A stretch of DNA of 64,000 nucleotides from Actinoplanes sp. SE50/110 (GTDB taxonomy: Bacteria; Actinomycetota; Actinomycetes; Mycobacteriales; Micromonosporaceae): positions 1,316,501-1,380,500 of the forward strand of contig NZ_LT827010.1 in assembly GCF_900119315.1 (NCBI RefSeq), read 5' to 3'. This document shows positions 21,977 through 31,572 of this stretch, piece by piece. The position numbers and the translations under genes are program-made. How positions within the stretch are numbered: the first letter of the stretch is position 1; every line of letters starts with the position of its first letter. The notes beneath the pieces were generated by a model. That model did not search any database, was not told where the DNA came from, and was given only the letters and a program-made list of their open reading frames with translations.

Positions 21977-22018
21977 CCGGCGGCCCGGCCGGAAAGGGGT
22001 CCGAGGCCGGGCCGCCGG
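21977..22018 (+). terminator. Terminator after ssb
   Basis: A 14-bp perfect inverted repeat (21977-21990 with 22005-22018) with a 14-nt loop, about 60 bp after the stop. Confidence 0.75.
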
Positions 22019-22162
22019 TGCGGGAAACCCGCACGTGACGATCTCGTCGACAAAACCCGATTCCCTCGATCGGGATGGGCCGATCGGTCCGCTTCTCCCG
22101 GCCGCCAGGCGGAGCGGCCCGATTGGTCTCAGGACAACCACAACCGGCAGACTGAAGTGGTG

Positions 22163-22624
22163 ATGCTGAAGGACATCCGCGCCGTCGCCGAAGAGACGAT
22201 GGTGCTAACGCCCGAGGATCAGGACGCCGAATACGTCAACACCACGTGGTTCGGCGCGCCACCGCACGAACGCATGGGCATGTCGCCCGACGAGGTGGTG
22301 ACCGCCTTCGAGGAGACCGCGGCCGCGCTGCGGGAACAGGTGGCCGGCTCCGGCCACCGCGGCACCGCCACGTTCTTCGTCTGGCATGACCCGGAAGCAG
22401 GCCAGCTGCGCTGCTCGGTCAGCACCCGCAAACCGGGCGATCTGGTCTTCCCGGTCACCTACCAGGTGACCGATGACCTGCACGCCATCGTGGTGGAATT
22501 CCTGGTCGACCGCGCCCCCGGCTCGATCCAGTGGGGCGCCCTCGAACCGGTGCCCTACCCGGAGGAGGCCGGTCCGGCCGCGCTGGCGGTCTGGGCGTTC
22601 GATCTGACGCCCTTCGGCCGCTGA
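22163..22624 (+). CDS. Conserved-looking protein of unknown function
   Basis: A 153-residue soluble protein starting at ATG 22163 (two GTG codons lie directly upstream in frame). It contains an acidic helix (SPDEVVTAFEETAAALREQV) and a mixed beta part (ATFFVWHDPEAGQLRCSVS, PGSIQWGALEPVPYPEE). No motif points to a reaction. It stands between ssb and the cobalamin genes without overlap. A family restricted to actinomycetes is likely, but I cannot name it. Confidence 0.7.
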   Translation: MLKDIRAVAEETMVLTPEDQDAEYVNTTWFGAPPHERMGMSPDEVVTAFEETAAALREQVAGSGHRGTATFFVWHDPEAGQLRCSVSTRKPGDLVFPVTYQVTDDLHAIVVEFLVDRAPGSIQWGALEPVPYPEEAGPAALAVWAFDLTPFGR

Positions 22625-22705
22625 CCGCCACGCCGACCGAGCGGGTCAGGCTGACCGAAGAATCAGGCTGACCGGGAGCGTCACGCATCAAGCGAAAGGA
22701 ACCAC

Positions 22706-23692
22706 GTGCTCAACCGGTGGACCGCGGACGCGGCCGGGCTGATCGCCGGATACCTGCTGGACGCCGCGCTCGGCGACCCGCGCCGCTTCCACCCGGTCGC
22801 CGGCTACGGCACCGCGGCGGCCGCCCTGGAAAGACGGGTCTACCGTCCCGACCGCCGGGCGGGCGTCCTGTTCACCACGGTGGCCGTCGGCGTGCCGGTG
22901 CTGGCGGGGCTGGCCGCCGGGCGGGCCACCCGCCACCTGCCGGCCGCCCGGTTCGCCCTCACCACGGCCGCGACCTGGACCGTGCTCGGCGGCCGCACAC
23001 TGCGCAGAGAATCCCGGACGATGGCCCGACACCTGACCGCGGGCGACCTGGTGGCGGCCCGCGGGCGGCTCGGCCACCTGTGCGGCCGTGACCCGTCCGC
23101 GCTGGACGAGACCGAACTCGCCCGGGCCACGGTCGAATCGGTCGCCGAGAACACCTCCGACGCGGTGGTGGCCCCCCTGCTCTGGGGAGCCGCCCTCGGG
23201 CCGGCCGGGCTGCTCGGCTATCGGGCGGCGAACACGCTGGACGCGATGGTGGGGCACCGGTCCGCCCGCTACGCCCGCTTCGGGACGGCGGCGGCGCGGC
23301 TCGACGACGTACTCAATCTCGGTCCTTCGCGGTTGACCGGTCTTCTGACCATCGCGATGGCGCCGATCGGCGGGGGCACGCCGCGGGAGACGGCTCGGGT
23401 GTGGCGGCGCGATCGGGGGGATCATCCGTCGCCGAACGCGGGGCAGTGCGAGTCCGCGATGGCCGGAGCACTGGGGGTGCGCCTGGGTGGGCGAAACGTC
23501 TATTTCGGACGCAGCGAGACCCGGCCGTTCCTCGGTGACGGGCCGCGGCCGTCCGCCGTACATCTGCGGCGTGCGGCGCGGGTGTCAGCGGCGGTGGGAG
23601 CGGCGGCGATGCTGCTCGCCGCCGGTGGTGCGCTGGTCAGAGGTGGTTTCGGGGCGGCGCTGCGGCGCGCCGGGCGGGACGGATCCCGATGA
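22706..23692 (+). CDS. cobD: Adenosylcobinamide-phosphate synthase
   Basis: A 328-residue integral membrane enzyme (CobD/CbiB) that attaches the aminopropanol arm to adenosylcobyric acid. The family motifs are visible: [15 protein letters not shown] near residue 17, [16 protein letters not shown] near 145, [14 protein letters not shown] and DDVLN, and [17 protein letters not shown]. Starts at GTG 22706 after AAAGGA. It overlaps cobQ by 4 bp (ATGA), so the two are translated as a coupled pair. Confidence 0.95.
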   Translation: MLNRWTADAAGLIAGYLLDAALGDPRRFHPVAGYGTAAAALERRVYRPDRRAGVLFTTVAVGVPVLAGLAAGRATRHLPAARFALTTAATWTVLGGRTLRRESRTMARHLTAGDLVAARGRLGHLCGRDPSALDETELARATVESVAENTSDAVVAPLLWGAALGPAGLLGYRAANTLDAMVGHRSARYARFGTAAARLDDVLNLGPSRLTGLLTIAMAPIGGGTPRETARVWRRDRGDHPSPNAGQCESAMAGALGVRLGGRNVYFGRSETRPFLGDGPRPSAVHLRRAARVSAAVGAAAMLLAAGGALVRGGFGAALRRAGRDGSR

Positions 23693-25269
23693 GCGATCCG
23701 GTGGTGGCGGTGGGGGCGGGGGCGGGGCCCCAACGGGGCCGTCAGGCGAACACGCTGCTGATCGCGGGCACCACCTCGGACGCCGGCAAGAGCATCCTCA
23801 CCGCCGGGATCTGCCGCTGGCTGCACCGCAACGGCGTCCGGGTCGCCCCGTTCAAAGCCCAGAACATGTCCAACAACTCGGTCGTCGTCGTGGCCCCGGA
23901 CGGCCGCGGCGGCGAGATCGGCCGCGCCCAGGCCATGCAGGCCGAGGCCTGCGGCCTGCCCCCCGACCTCCGCTTCAACCCGGTCCTGCTGAAGCCGGGC
24001 AGTGACCGTTCCAGCCAGGTGATCCTGCTCGGCGAGGCGATCGACACGGTCACCGCCGGCAACTACCGGTCGCTGCGGCCCAAGCTTGCCGAGACGGCGT
24101 ACGCCACCCTGACCGACCTTCGTGCCGACTTCGACGCGGTGATCTGTGAGGGCGCCGGCAGCCCCGCCGAGATCAACCTGCGGGACGGCGATTTCGTCAA
24201 CATGGGTCTGGCCCGCCGGTTCGGCATGCCGGCGCTGGTGGTCGGCGACATCGACCGGGGCGGGGTGTTCGCCGCGTTCTTCGGCACGCTGGCCCTGCTC
24301 TCGCCCGAGGACCAGGCGCTGGTCTCCGGCTTCGTCATCAACAAGTTCCGCGGCGACCTGGGCCTGCTCCAGCCGGGCATCGACATGATCACCGCGGTCA
24401 CCGGCCGCCCGGTGCACGGTGTGCTGCCGTTCCACCGCGACGTCTGGCTGGACGCCGAGGATTCGCTAGCCTACGGCACCGTGCTGGGCCGACCGGGCCC
24501 GCCGCACGGCCGGGAGTGGCTGCGGGTCGCGGTGATCCGCCTGCCGCGGATCTCGAATGCGACCGACGCCGAGGCGCTCGCCGCCGAACCGGGCGTGCGG
24601 GTGCATCTGACCGTCGAGCCGGGCGATGTGGCCGACGCCGATCTGGTGATGCTGCCCGGTTCCAAGGCGACCGTCAGCGATCTGGCCTGGCTGCGCGAGA
24701 CCGGGCTGGCGGACGCGGTGACCGCGCACGCCGCGGCGGGCAAGCCGCTGGTCGGAGTCTGCGGCGGGTTCCAGATGCTGGCCGGGACGATCGACGACGA
24801 GGTGGAGAGTGGGCGCGGCGTCACGCCGGGGCTGGGCCTGCTGCCGGTGGAGGTCACTTTCGCGGCCCGCAAGACGCTGGCCCGCAGCGCCGGGTCCGCG
24901 CTCGGGGCGCCGGTGGGTGGTTACGAGATCCACCATGGGCAGGTCACCCGGGAGGCTCCCGAGGCGTTTCTGCGGTACGCCGATGGCCGGCCCGAGGGTG
25001 CGGTACGCGCAAACGTGTATGGCACGCACTGGCACGGCACGTTCGAGTCCGACGAGTTCCGCCGCCGATTCCTGACCGCGGCCGCCGCCCAGGCGGGGCG
25101 GCACGGCTTCACGGTCGCCCCGGACACCCGGTATGCGGCGATCCGCGCCCGGGCCCTGGACGTGCTCGGTGACCTGGTGGCCGAGCACCTGGACACCGCG
25201 GCGCTCTGGCGGCTGCTGGAAAACGGCCCGCCACCTGGGATGCCGTTCGTGCCGCCGGGCGCCCCGTAG
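23689..25269 (+). CDS. cobQ: Cobyric acid synthase
   Basis: A 526-residue glutamine-dependent amidotransferase that amidates four side chains of adenosylcobyrinic a,c-diamide. An N-terminal dethiobiotin-synthetase-like ATPase domain ([53 protein letters not shown]) is joined to a C-terminal class I glutaminase-like domain. Its nucleophile Cys is in [10 protein letters not shown] and its His in WHGTFE. Length is normal. The N-terminus has an extra Val/Gly-rich stretch (residues 4-14). Coupled to cobD. Confidence 0.97.
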   Translation: MSDPVVAVGAGAGPQRGRQANTLLIAGTTSDAGKSILTAGICRWLHRNGVRVAPFKAQNMSNNSVVVVAPDGRGGEIGRAQAMQAEACGLPPDLRFNPVLLKPGSDRSSQVILLGEAIDTVTAGNYRSLRPKLAETAYATLTDLRADFDAVICEGAGSPAEINLRDGDFVNMGLARRFGMPALVVGDIDRGGVFAAFFGTLALLSPEDQALVSGFVINKFRGDLGLLQPGIDMITAVTGRPVHGVLPFHRDVWLDAEDSLAYGTVLGRPGPPHGREWLRVAVIRLPRISNATDAEALAAEPGVRVHLTVEPGDVADADLVMLPGSKATVSDLAWLRETGLADAVTAHAAAGKPLVGVCGGFQMLAGTIDDEVESGRGVTPGLGLLPVEVTFAARKTLARSAGSALGAPVGGYEIHHGQVTREAPEAFLRYADGRPEGAVRANVYGTHWHGTFESDEFRRRFLTAAAAQAGRHGFTVAPDTRYAAIRARALDVLGDLVAEHLDTAALWRLLENGPPPGMPFVPPGAP

Positions 25270-25371
25270 GGGTCGGACCCTGACGACACCGTTGCGTTCC
25301 GGGCGTACGTTGGGTCCGGCGCGGCAGTCGCCGCGCGGGCCAGTGTGTGCCACGAGGACGGGGTGTGATCG

Positions 25372-26451
25372 ATGACCACCGACGAGGAGAACCGCCCGGT
25401 GCGCCGCCGGGTGACGCTGACCGGGATCAGTTCCCGGGCCTGGGAGCACCCGGCCGATCGGGGGGCCCTGTCCGCTCTGCGTGAGTTGCGCGGTTTCGAC
25501 GACGTGGTGAAGACGTTCTTCGGGATGTGGAACGAGCGCGGTTTCCGGCTGAGCTACCTGGCCGGCTCGATCCGCGTCGACCACCGGCAGTATCCGCGGG
25601 TCTACCAGCGCTTCACCGAGGCCGCGAGCACGTTGGACATCGCCGAGCTGCCCGAGCTCTACGTGACCCAGTCGCCGATGATCAACGGCTCGGCGATCGG
25701 GCTGGACCGCCCGTTCATCGTGATCACCACGGGCGCGGTGGAGAAGCTGGACGACGACGAGCTGCGGGCCGTGCTCGGGCACGAACTGGGGCACGTGCGC
25801 AGCGGCCACGCCGTCTACAAGACCATCATGATGATCCTGACCAACTGGGCGGCGAACATCAGCTGGGTCCCGGTCGGGGCGATCGCGCTGCGGGCGATCA
25901 TCGCGGGGATGCTGGAGTGGTGGCGCAAGGCGGAGCTCTCCGCCGACCGGGCCGGCCTGCTCGCCGGCCAGGACCCGTCCGCCTCGCTGCGGCTGCTGAT
26001 GAAACTGGCGGGTGGCGGTGACCTGTCGCAGATCGACACCACCGCGTTCCTGGAGCAGGCCGCGGAGTACGAGGGTGGCGGCGACATCCGCGACAGCATC
26101 CACAAACTGGGCATGACCGCCTGGAGCACGCATCCGTTCCCGGTCGCCCGCGCCGCCGAGCTGCGCAAGTGGATCGACTCGGGGGCGTACGCGCAGATCC
26201 TCAGCGGCGACTACCCGCACCGTGACTCGGATGGTGACTCGTCGTTCAGCGCGGACGCCAAGGCGGCGGCCCAGTCGTACCGGGAGGACTTCGCCAATTC
26301 GCAGGATCCGCTGGTCGGGCTGCTGCGCCGGGTCGGCGACGGTGCGACCGACATGGCCGGCGCGGCTGCCGGCCGGGCGATGAACTGGGCGAGCGACGCC
26401 CGGCGCCGGGCCCGGGGCGACGGCAACGGCGGCGACGGCGAAGCGAGCTGA
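25372..26451 (+). CDS. M48-family zinc metallopeptidase
   Basis: A 359-residue protein. The zinc motif HELGH is at residues 137-141 (GHELGHVRSGH), with a distal Glu in AELSADRAG. A hydrophobic stretch follows the active site (about 150-180), as in HtpX-like proteases. The C-terminal part is Ala/Arg-rich. M48 proteases of this class act on membrane or misfolded proteins; the N-terminal 35 residues lack a signal peptide. ATG 25372 follows GGGGTG. It may be co-transcribed with the M20 gene 13 bp downstream. Confidence 0.9.
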   Translation: MTTDEENRPVRRRVTLTGISSRAWEHPADRGALSALRELRGFDDVVKTFFGMWNERGFRLSYLAGSIRVDHRQYPRVYQRFTEAASTLDIAELPELYVTQSPMINGSAIGLDRPFIVITTGAVEKLDDDELRAVLGHELGHVRSGHAVYKTIMMILTNWAANISWVPVGAIALRAIIAGMLEWWRKAELSADRAGLLAGQDPSASLRLLMKLAGGGDLSQIDTTAFLEQAAEYEGGGDIRDSIHKLGMTAWSTHPFPVARAAELRKWIDSGAYAQILSGDYPHRDSDGDSSFSADAKAAAQSYREDFANSQDPLVGLLRRVGDGATDMAGAAAGRAMNWASDARRRARGDGNGGDGEAS

Positions 26452-26464
26452 TTACGATCGGGCG

Positions 26465-27817
26465 ATGAGCCTGACTGAATCCGAACTGCGCGCCACAATC
26501 GCGCAGCAGATGCCCGGTGTCCGCGCCGACCTCGAACGGTTGGTGCGGATCCCGGGCGTCGCTTTCGAGGGTTTCGACCATTCACACGTGGAGCGTTCCG
26601 CCGAGGCGGTCGCCGATCTGCTGCGCGGCTGTGGCCTCGACACGCAGATCGTGCGGCACGGCGGCCAGCCCGCGGTGATCGGCCGCAAGCCCGCCCCGCC
26701 CGGCGCCCCGACGGTGCTGCTCTACGCCCACCACGACGTCCAGCCGGCCGGTGACCCCGAGCTGTGGACGAGCGACCCGTTCGAGCCGGTCGAGCGGGAC
26801 GGCCGGCTCTACGGCCGCGGCGCCGCCGACGACAAGGCCGGGGTGATGGCTCACGTGGCCGCGCTGCGCGCGTTCGGTGACCGGCTGCCGGTCGGCGTGG
26901 TCGTCTTCGTCGAGGGCGAGGAGGAGTACGGCTCGGACTCGCTCGACGCGATCATTCAGGCCCACCGTGACGAGCTGCGCTCGGACGTGATCGTGATCGC
27001 CGACTCCGGCAACTGGGACATCGGCCAGCCCGCGCTGACCACCTCACTGCGCGGCCTGGTCAACCTGTTCGTCGAGGTCGAGGTGCTGCGCGGTGCGGTG
27101 CACAGCGGCATGTTCGGCGGCGCCGTTCCGGACGCGCTGATCACCCTGTCCCGCCTGCTCAGCTCGCTGCACGACGACGACGGCGAGGTCGCGGTCGACG
27201 GTCTGGTCGGCCGGGAGGGCGCCAGCGTCGACTACCCGCAGGACCGGTTCCGGCACGAGGCCGGCATGCTCGACGGCGTCACCCTGATCGGCCGCGGCAC
27301 GATCACCGACCGGATCTGGACCAAGCCGTCCATCTCGGTGCTCGGCATCGACGCGCCACGCACCCTGGAGGCGGCCAACGCGCTGCAGGCCTCGGCGAAG
27401 GCCAAGGTCAGCGTCCGGGTCGCTCCGGGTGACGACCCGAAATCGGTGTACGCCGCGGTCAAGAGCCACCTGGAGAAGCACGTGCCGTGGGGCGCGCACG
27501 TCGAGGTGACCCTGGAGAGCGACGGCGACCCCTGCGTGATCGACGCGACCGGCCCCGGTTTCGACGCCGCCCGTTCCGCGTTCCGGTCCGCGTGGGACGG
27601 CACCGAGCCGGTCGACATGGGTGTCGGTGGATCGATTCCGTTCATCGCCACCTTCCAGGAGCTGTTCCCGGATGCCACGATCCTGGTAACCGGTGTCGAG
27701 GACCCGCACTCCGCCGCGCACGGGCCGAACGAGAGCCTGCACCTGGGCGAGTTCGAGCGGGTCTGCCTCGCCGAGGTGCTGCTGCTCAAGAACGTTGCGG
27801 AGAACCTGACGAAGTGA
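26465..27817 (+). CDS. M20-family dipeptidase
   Basis: A 450-residue dinuclear zinc peptidase. Metal-site motifs are visible in order: LLYAHHDVQPAGDP near residue 90, GRGAADDKAG near 118 (bridging Asp), EGEEEYGS near 150 (catalytic Glu pair), DSGNW, and HSAAHGPNES near the C-terminus. Pattern and length match the ArgE/DapE/carboxypeptidase-like dipeptidases that cut small peptides in the cytosol. Close spacing to the M48 gene upstream and the monooxygenase downstream suggests a short operon, though the functions are unrelated. Confidence 0.93.
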   Translation: MSLTESELRATIAQQMPGVRADLERLVRIPGVAFEGFDHSHVERSAEAVADLLRGCGLDTQIVRHGGQPAVIGRKPAPPGAPTVLLYAHHDVQPAGDPELWTSDPFEPVERDGRLYGRGAADDKAGVMAHVAALRAFGDRLPVGVVVFVEGEEEYGSDSLDAIIQAHRDELRSDVIVIADSGNWDIGQPALTTSLRGLVNLFVEVEVLRGAVHSGMFGGAVPDALITLSRLLSSLHDDDGEVAVDGLVGREGASVDYPQDRFRHEAGMLDGVTLIGRGTITDRIWTKPSISVLGIDAPRTLEAANALQASAKAKVSVRVAPGDDPKSVYAAVKSHLEKHVPWGAHVEVTLESDGDPCVIDATGPGFDAARSAFRSAWDGTEPVDMGVGGSIPFIATFQELFPDATILVTGVEDPHSAAHGPNESLHLGEFERVCLAEVLLLKNVAENLTK

Positions 27818-27835
27818 GCTAGGACGGAGTCGCTG

Positions 27836-29314
27836 ATGACCGAGCTGTCGTGTGAGGTCCTCGTGGTGGGCGCCGGCCCGACCGGGCTGATGCTCGCCAA
27901 CTGGCTGACCCGGCTCGGGGTGCAGGTGCTCGTGGTGGACGGCAAGGACGGTCCGACCCGCGAGTCCCGGGCCCTCGTGGTGCAGGCGCGCAGCCTGGAG
28001 ATCTACGACCAGCTCGGCATCGGCGACCAGATCCTCGACGCGGCGAACCGGGCGGAGGCGATCTCGCCCGGCAGCGGCTCCCGGGTGTTCGGCCGGGTGC
28101 CGCTCGGGGCGCTCGGGCGCGGCACCACGCCGTACCCGTTCCTCGAGGTCCTCGAACAGAGCCGCAACGAGGAGATCCTCTACGACCACCTGCGCAAGCT
28201 CGGCGGTGACGTGATCTGGGAGACCCCGGTCACCGCGGTCACCCAGGTCGAGAGGGGACTCGAGGCGAAGGTCGGCAACCACACCGTCCAGGCCCGGTTC
28301 TGCGTCGGCTGCGACGGGGCCAACTCGGCGGTCCGCAAGGCTCGCCGGATCGCGTTCGAGGGCAGCACCAACGCGCATCGGTTCTACGTGCTGGATGCGG
28401 CCGCGGCGGCCGGTCTGGTCGGCGGCGCGGTCAACGTGCGGCCGGGCGGGCGGGACTTCCTGCTCGCCTTCCCGATGCCCGGCCGGGACAACTGGCGGCT
28501 GATCGGCATCGTCCGGGACGTCGACGGCGACTCCGCGCTCGACGAGGACGACGTGCGCGGCCGGCTGCGGGAGTTGTTCGCGGTCACCTACACCGAGGCG
28601 CGCTGGTTCGCGACGTACCGGGTGCATCACCGGGTCGCCGCCGCCTTCCGGGACGGCCCGTTCCTGCTGGCGGGGGACGCCGGGCACGTCCACTCGCCGA
28701 TCGGTGCGCAGGGCATGAACACCGGTCTGCAGGACGCCCACAACCTGGCCTTCAAACTCGCCGACGTGCTGCGCGGCCGCCGCCGGGACACCTGGCTCGA
28801 CCGGTACGAGGCGGAGCGCCGCCCGGTCGCCAAGACGCTGGTGGCCACCACCGACCGGCTCTTCCAGGCGATCACCTCGCAGCGCACGCTGAGCCGGGTG
28901 GTGCGGACCGCCATGATCCCGCTGATCGCCCCGATGGCGGCCCGCGCGCTGCCGCGGACCTCCGGCGGGTCCCGACTGTTCCAGTACGTCTCACAGACCC
29001 GCATCCACTATCCGATCGGTCCGCAGGCGCGCACCCCGGACGGCAAACGGGACCCGGTCGTCGGCCGCCGCCTGCCGTGGACCGGAGCGAACTTCGCCGT
29101 GCTGCGCACCGCCGATTGGCAGATCCACGGGTACGGCGGCGTCGAGGGCACCGAGGCCCCGGATCTCGGCCTCCCGGTGCACGTCTTCCCGGCCGCACCG
29201 GCCACCCCGCTACAGCCCGGCTTGTTCTATCTGGTCCGCCCGGACGGCTTCGTCGCGGGCCGCGCCACGCCGGCCGAGGCGGAGGTGACTTTCCGACACG
29301 CCTTGGCGGTGTGA
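27836..29314 (+). CDS. FAD-dependent aromatic-ring monooxygenase (PheA/TfdB type)
   Basis: A 492-residue flavoprotein. The FAD motif is VLVVGAGPTGLMLANWL at the N-terminus, the DG motif VGCDGANSAVRK near residue 160, and the GD motif FLLAGDAGHVHSPIGAQGMNTG near residue 280. This set defines class A flavin monooxygenases that hydroxylate phenols or polyketides with NAD(P)H. A thioredoxin-like C-terminal domain is short here. Substrate unknown; there is no catabolic cluster or polyketide synthase nearby. ATG 27836 follows GGACGGAG. Confidence 0.93.
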   Translation: MTELSCEVLVVGAGPTGLMLANWLTRLGVQVLVVDGKDGPTRESRALVVQARSLEIYDQLGIGDQILDAANRAEAISPGSGSRVFGRVPLGALGRGTTPYPFLEVLEQSRNEEILYDHLRKLGGDVIWETPVTAVTQVERGLEAKVGNHTVQARFCVGCDGANSAVRKARRIAFEGSTNAHRFYVLDAAAAAGLVGGAVNVRPGGRDFLLAFPMPGRDNWRLIGIVRDVDGDSALDEDDVRGRLRELFAVTYTEARWFATYRVHHRVAAAFRDGPFLLAGDAGHVHSPIGAQGMNTGLQDAHNLAFKLADVLRGRRRDTWLDRYEAERRPVAKTLVATTDRLFQAITSQRTLSRVVRTAMIPLIAPMAARALPRTSGGSRLFQYVSQTRIHYPIGPQARTPDGKRDPVVGRRLPWTGANFAVLRTADWQIHGYGGVEGTEAPDLGLPVHVFPAAPATPLQPGLFYLVRPDGFVAGRATPAEAEVTFRHALAV

Positions 29315-29337
29315 TCGACGGCGGGTCCTGATAGGAT

Positions 29338-29353
29338 TCGAACATGCGTTCGA
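29338..29353. promoter_or_regulatory. LexA (SOS) box over a start codon
   Basis: TCGAAC-ATGC-GTTCGA is a perfect 16-bp palindrome matching the actinobacterial SOS box. Its centre is the ATG (29344-29346) of the following gene, so LexA bound there would block a leaderless transcript directly. Confidence 0.85.
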
Positions 29354-29637
29354 TAGGTGCTGTTCCGAACGGCAGCGTGACCCGGCCCAAGCCCGCCGGG
29401 CCACGCGCCACTCTGGATCGGCTTCGGACTCGCGATCGGATCGAGTCGATCGCGCGGCTGCGTGCCGCGGTCCGGGCTCTGGGGGACGTCGACGTCTCCG
29501 GGTGGGACGACGCCACCCTCACCGAGCATCTCGACGAGCTCTCCCAGGCACTGTGTGGCATCGACACCGAGCTGACCCGGGTTGCAGAGGCGGTCCGCGC
29601 CCGAGGTTTCCGAATAGACGAGCAGCGCGCCGCGTAG
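29344..29637 (+). CDS. Small LexA-controlled protein resembling the DUF222 N-terminus
   Basis: A 97-residue protein with a basic N-terminus, then two helices (RDRIESIARLRAAVRALG and WDDATLTEHLDELSQALCGIDTELTRVAEAVRARG). The W-D-A-L-hydrophobic spacing resembles the start of DUF222/13E12-repeat HNH proteins, several of which carry SOS boxes in mycobacteria. No HNH part follows. It has no ribosome binding site because the LexA box occupies that position, consistent with a leaderless mRNA. An ATP-dependent DNA ligase gene lies downstream. Function in the SOS response is inferred from the operator only. Confidence 0.75.
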   Translation: MRSIGAVPNGSVTRPKPAGPRATLDRLRTRDRIESIARLRAAVRALGDVDVSGWDDATLTEHLDELSQALCGIDTELTRVAEAVRARGFRIDEQRAA

Positions 29638-29760
29638 GCGGGTGGCGTTGGAGTTGGCGAGCAGCGCCGGACAGCCGGGTGGCGGCGGGGTGGGCCGGCA
29701 GCGGCGGATAGCGGAGTGCCGCCGGCTAGCTGCCGGATGGCGCCGCATGGCCGGGCGCCG
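29638..29760. other. GC-rich spacer
   Basis: No coding signal. It leads into the 19-bp tandem repeats. Confidence 0.4.
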
Positions 29761-29893
29761 CCGGGGTAGGCCGGTTGTGCCGGGGTAGGCCGGTTGTGCC
29801 GGGGTAGGCCGGTTGTGCCGGGGTAGGCCGGTTGTGCCGGGGTAGGCCGGTTGCGCCGGGGTAGGCCGGTTGTGCCGGGGTGGGTCGGCGGTG
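29761..29893. repeat. 19-bp non-coding tandem repeat
   Basis: Six near-perfect copies of CCGGGGTAGGCCGGTTGTG (one with a T-to-C change) and a degenerate seventh, head to tail without spacers. The period is not a multiple of three. It lies between the LexA-controlled gene and the ligase gene. Confidence 0.95.
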
Positions 29894-29979
29894 CCGGGAT
29901 CGATGGGTGGCGGCCAAGGTTGGGGAAATGGCCGGCTTCGCCGCGGCGGGCGGCCGGGTGGGCTGCCAGGATGGGGATC

Positions 29980-31518
29980 GTGCGGTTTCTTGACATTGCG
30001 GCCACGTCGGCGGCGGTTGCGGCGACCGGCGGGCGGAAAGCGAAGATCGAGCTGCTCGCGCACGCGCTGCGGCGGCTGGAGCCGGACGAGATCGCGGCCG
30101 GTTCCGCGTATCTCGCCGGGGAGCTGCGGCAGCGGCAGACCGGTGTCGGCTACGCCGGCCTGCGAGAGCGGCCGGCCCCGGCGCTGGAGCCGACGCTGAC
30201 CGTCGCCGGCGTGGACGCGTCGATCGCCGAGATCGCCACGGTCGCGGGAGCGGGCTCCCAGGCGCGGCGGCGGCAGCTGCTCGGCGCGCTGTTCGGCGCG
30301 GCGACCGCGGACGAGCAGCGGCTGCTGACCGGGCTGTTCAGCGGGGAGCTGCGCCAGGGCGCGCAGGCCGGGCTGCTGACCGAGGCGATCGCGGTGGCCG
30401 CGGCGGTGCCGGTCACCGGCGTACGCCGCGCCCTGCTCCTGTCCGGCGATCTGAAGCAGGTCGCGGCCGCGGCCCTGACCGGGGGAGCGGCCGCGCTCGC
30501 CGCGATCAGCTTGCGGGTGGGCACACCGCTCACCCCGATGCTCGCGCAGAGCGCGCCGGACATCGCCGCCGCTCTGCTGGCCACCGGCACCCCGGCGGTG
30601 GTCGACACCAAGCTCGACGGCATCCGCATCCAGGTGCACCGCTCCGGCGACGAGGTGGCCGTCTTCACCCGCAGCCTGGACGACATCACCGAACGCCTGC
30701 CCGGCGTGGTCGCCGCGGCCCGGGCGTTGCCGCTGCGCGAGGTGGTGCTCGACGGCGAGGCGATGGCGCTCGACGAGCAGGGCCGGCCCCGCCCGTTCCA
30801 GGAGACGTCGAGCCGCGCCGCCACCCGGGCGAAGACGGGCGGGACCGACGCCGCGGCCGTGCTGGTGCCGTACTTCTTCGACCTGCTGCACCTGGACGGC
30901 ACCGATCTGCTGGACGAGCCCGGCCGGGTGCGCTGGGCCGCGCTGGCCGACGCACTGCCGGCGGGGCTGATCGTCGGCCGGCAGACCGTGGAGACGCAGG
31001 AGCAGGGGGCCGCCGCGTTCGCCGCCGCCCTGGCCGCCGGACAGGAGGGCGTCGTGGTCAAGGCTCCCGACGCGCCGTACGACGTGGGCCGCCGCGGCTC
31101 CGCCTGGGTGAAGGTGAAGCCCCGGCACACCCTGGACCTGGTGGTGCTGGCCGTCGAGTGGGGACACGGGCGGCGCCGCGGCTGGCTGTCCAACCTGCAT
31201 CTGGGCGCCCGGGATCCGGAGACCGGCGGGTTCGTCATGCTGGGCAAGACGTTCAAGGGCCTCACCGACGAGCTGTTGCGCTGGCAGACCGAACGGTTCA
31301 AGGAACTCGCGGTCGACGACAACGGCTGGGTGGTGCGGGTCCGGCCGGAGCAGGTGGTCGAGATCGCGTTCGACGGGGTGCAGACGTCGCCGCGCTATCC
31401 GGGCGGGGTCGCGCTGCGCTTCGCCCGGGTGCTGCGTTATCGCGACGACAAGCCGGCCGCCGAGGCGGACACCATCGACGCGGTCCGGGCGATCGGGGGC
31501 GGCGCCGTGACCTCCTGA
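29980..31518 (+). CDS. ATP-dependent DNA ligase
   Basis: The protein has about 512 residues. An N-terminal DNA-binding domain (residues 1-190) is followed by the nucleotidyltransferase core. Lysine 211 in DTKLDGIRI is the adenylation site (KxDG). Further motifs: FTRSLDDIT (III), VVLDGEAM (IIIa), FFDLLHLDG, EGVVVKAPD (IV), and WVKVKPRHTLDLV (V). A C-terminal OB fold completes it. Two-domain-plus-DBD architecture and length fit actinobacterial LigB-type ligases used in repair. GTG 29980 is chosen (AGGATGGGG upstream); ATG 29971 is possible. Standing next to an SOS gene supports a repair role. Confidence 0.95.
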   Translation: MRFLDIAATSAAVAATGGRKAKIELLAHALRRLEPDEIAAGSAYLAGELRQRQTGVGYAGLRERPAPALEPTLTVAGVDASIAEIATVAGAGSQARRRQLLGALFGAATADEQRLLTGLFSGELRQGAQAGLLTEAIAVAAAVPVTGVRRALLLSGDLKQVAAAALTGGAAALAAISLRVGTPLTPMLAQSAPDIAAALLATGTPAVVDTKLDGIRIQVHRSGDEVAVFTRSLDDITERLPGVVAAARALPLREVVLDGEAMALDEQGRPRPFQETSSRAATRAKTGGTDAAAVLVPYFFDLLHLDGTDLLDEPGRVRWAALADALPAGLIVGRQTVETQEQGAAAFAAALAAGQEGVVVKAPDAPYDVGRRGSAWVKVKPRHTLDLVVLAVEWGHGRRRGWLSNLHLGARDPETGGFVMLGKTFKGLTDELLRWQTERFKELAVDDNGWVVRVRPEQVVEIAFDGVQTSPRYPGGVALRFARVLRYRDDKPAAEADTIDAVRAIGGGAVTS

Positions 31519-31572
31519 ACGGGGTCGCCGCCGGCGGCGGAGATCTGCGCGGATGAGGGCGGCACACCGGCC

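Noticed and set aside
22625..22705. Cobalamin riboswitch before cobD
   Set aside because: The gap is only 81 bp and shows none of the conserved B12 box sequences.
29761..29893. Possible CRISPR array
   Set aside because: Units are contiguous 19-bp copies without spacers, and no cas genes are present.
29227..31200. Long minus-strand frame opposite the DNA ligase gene
   Set aside because: Antisense shadow of the ligase; low-complexity composition and no recognisable domain.
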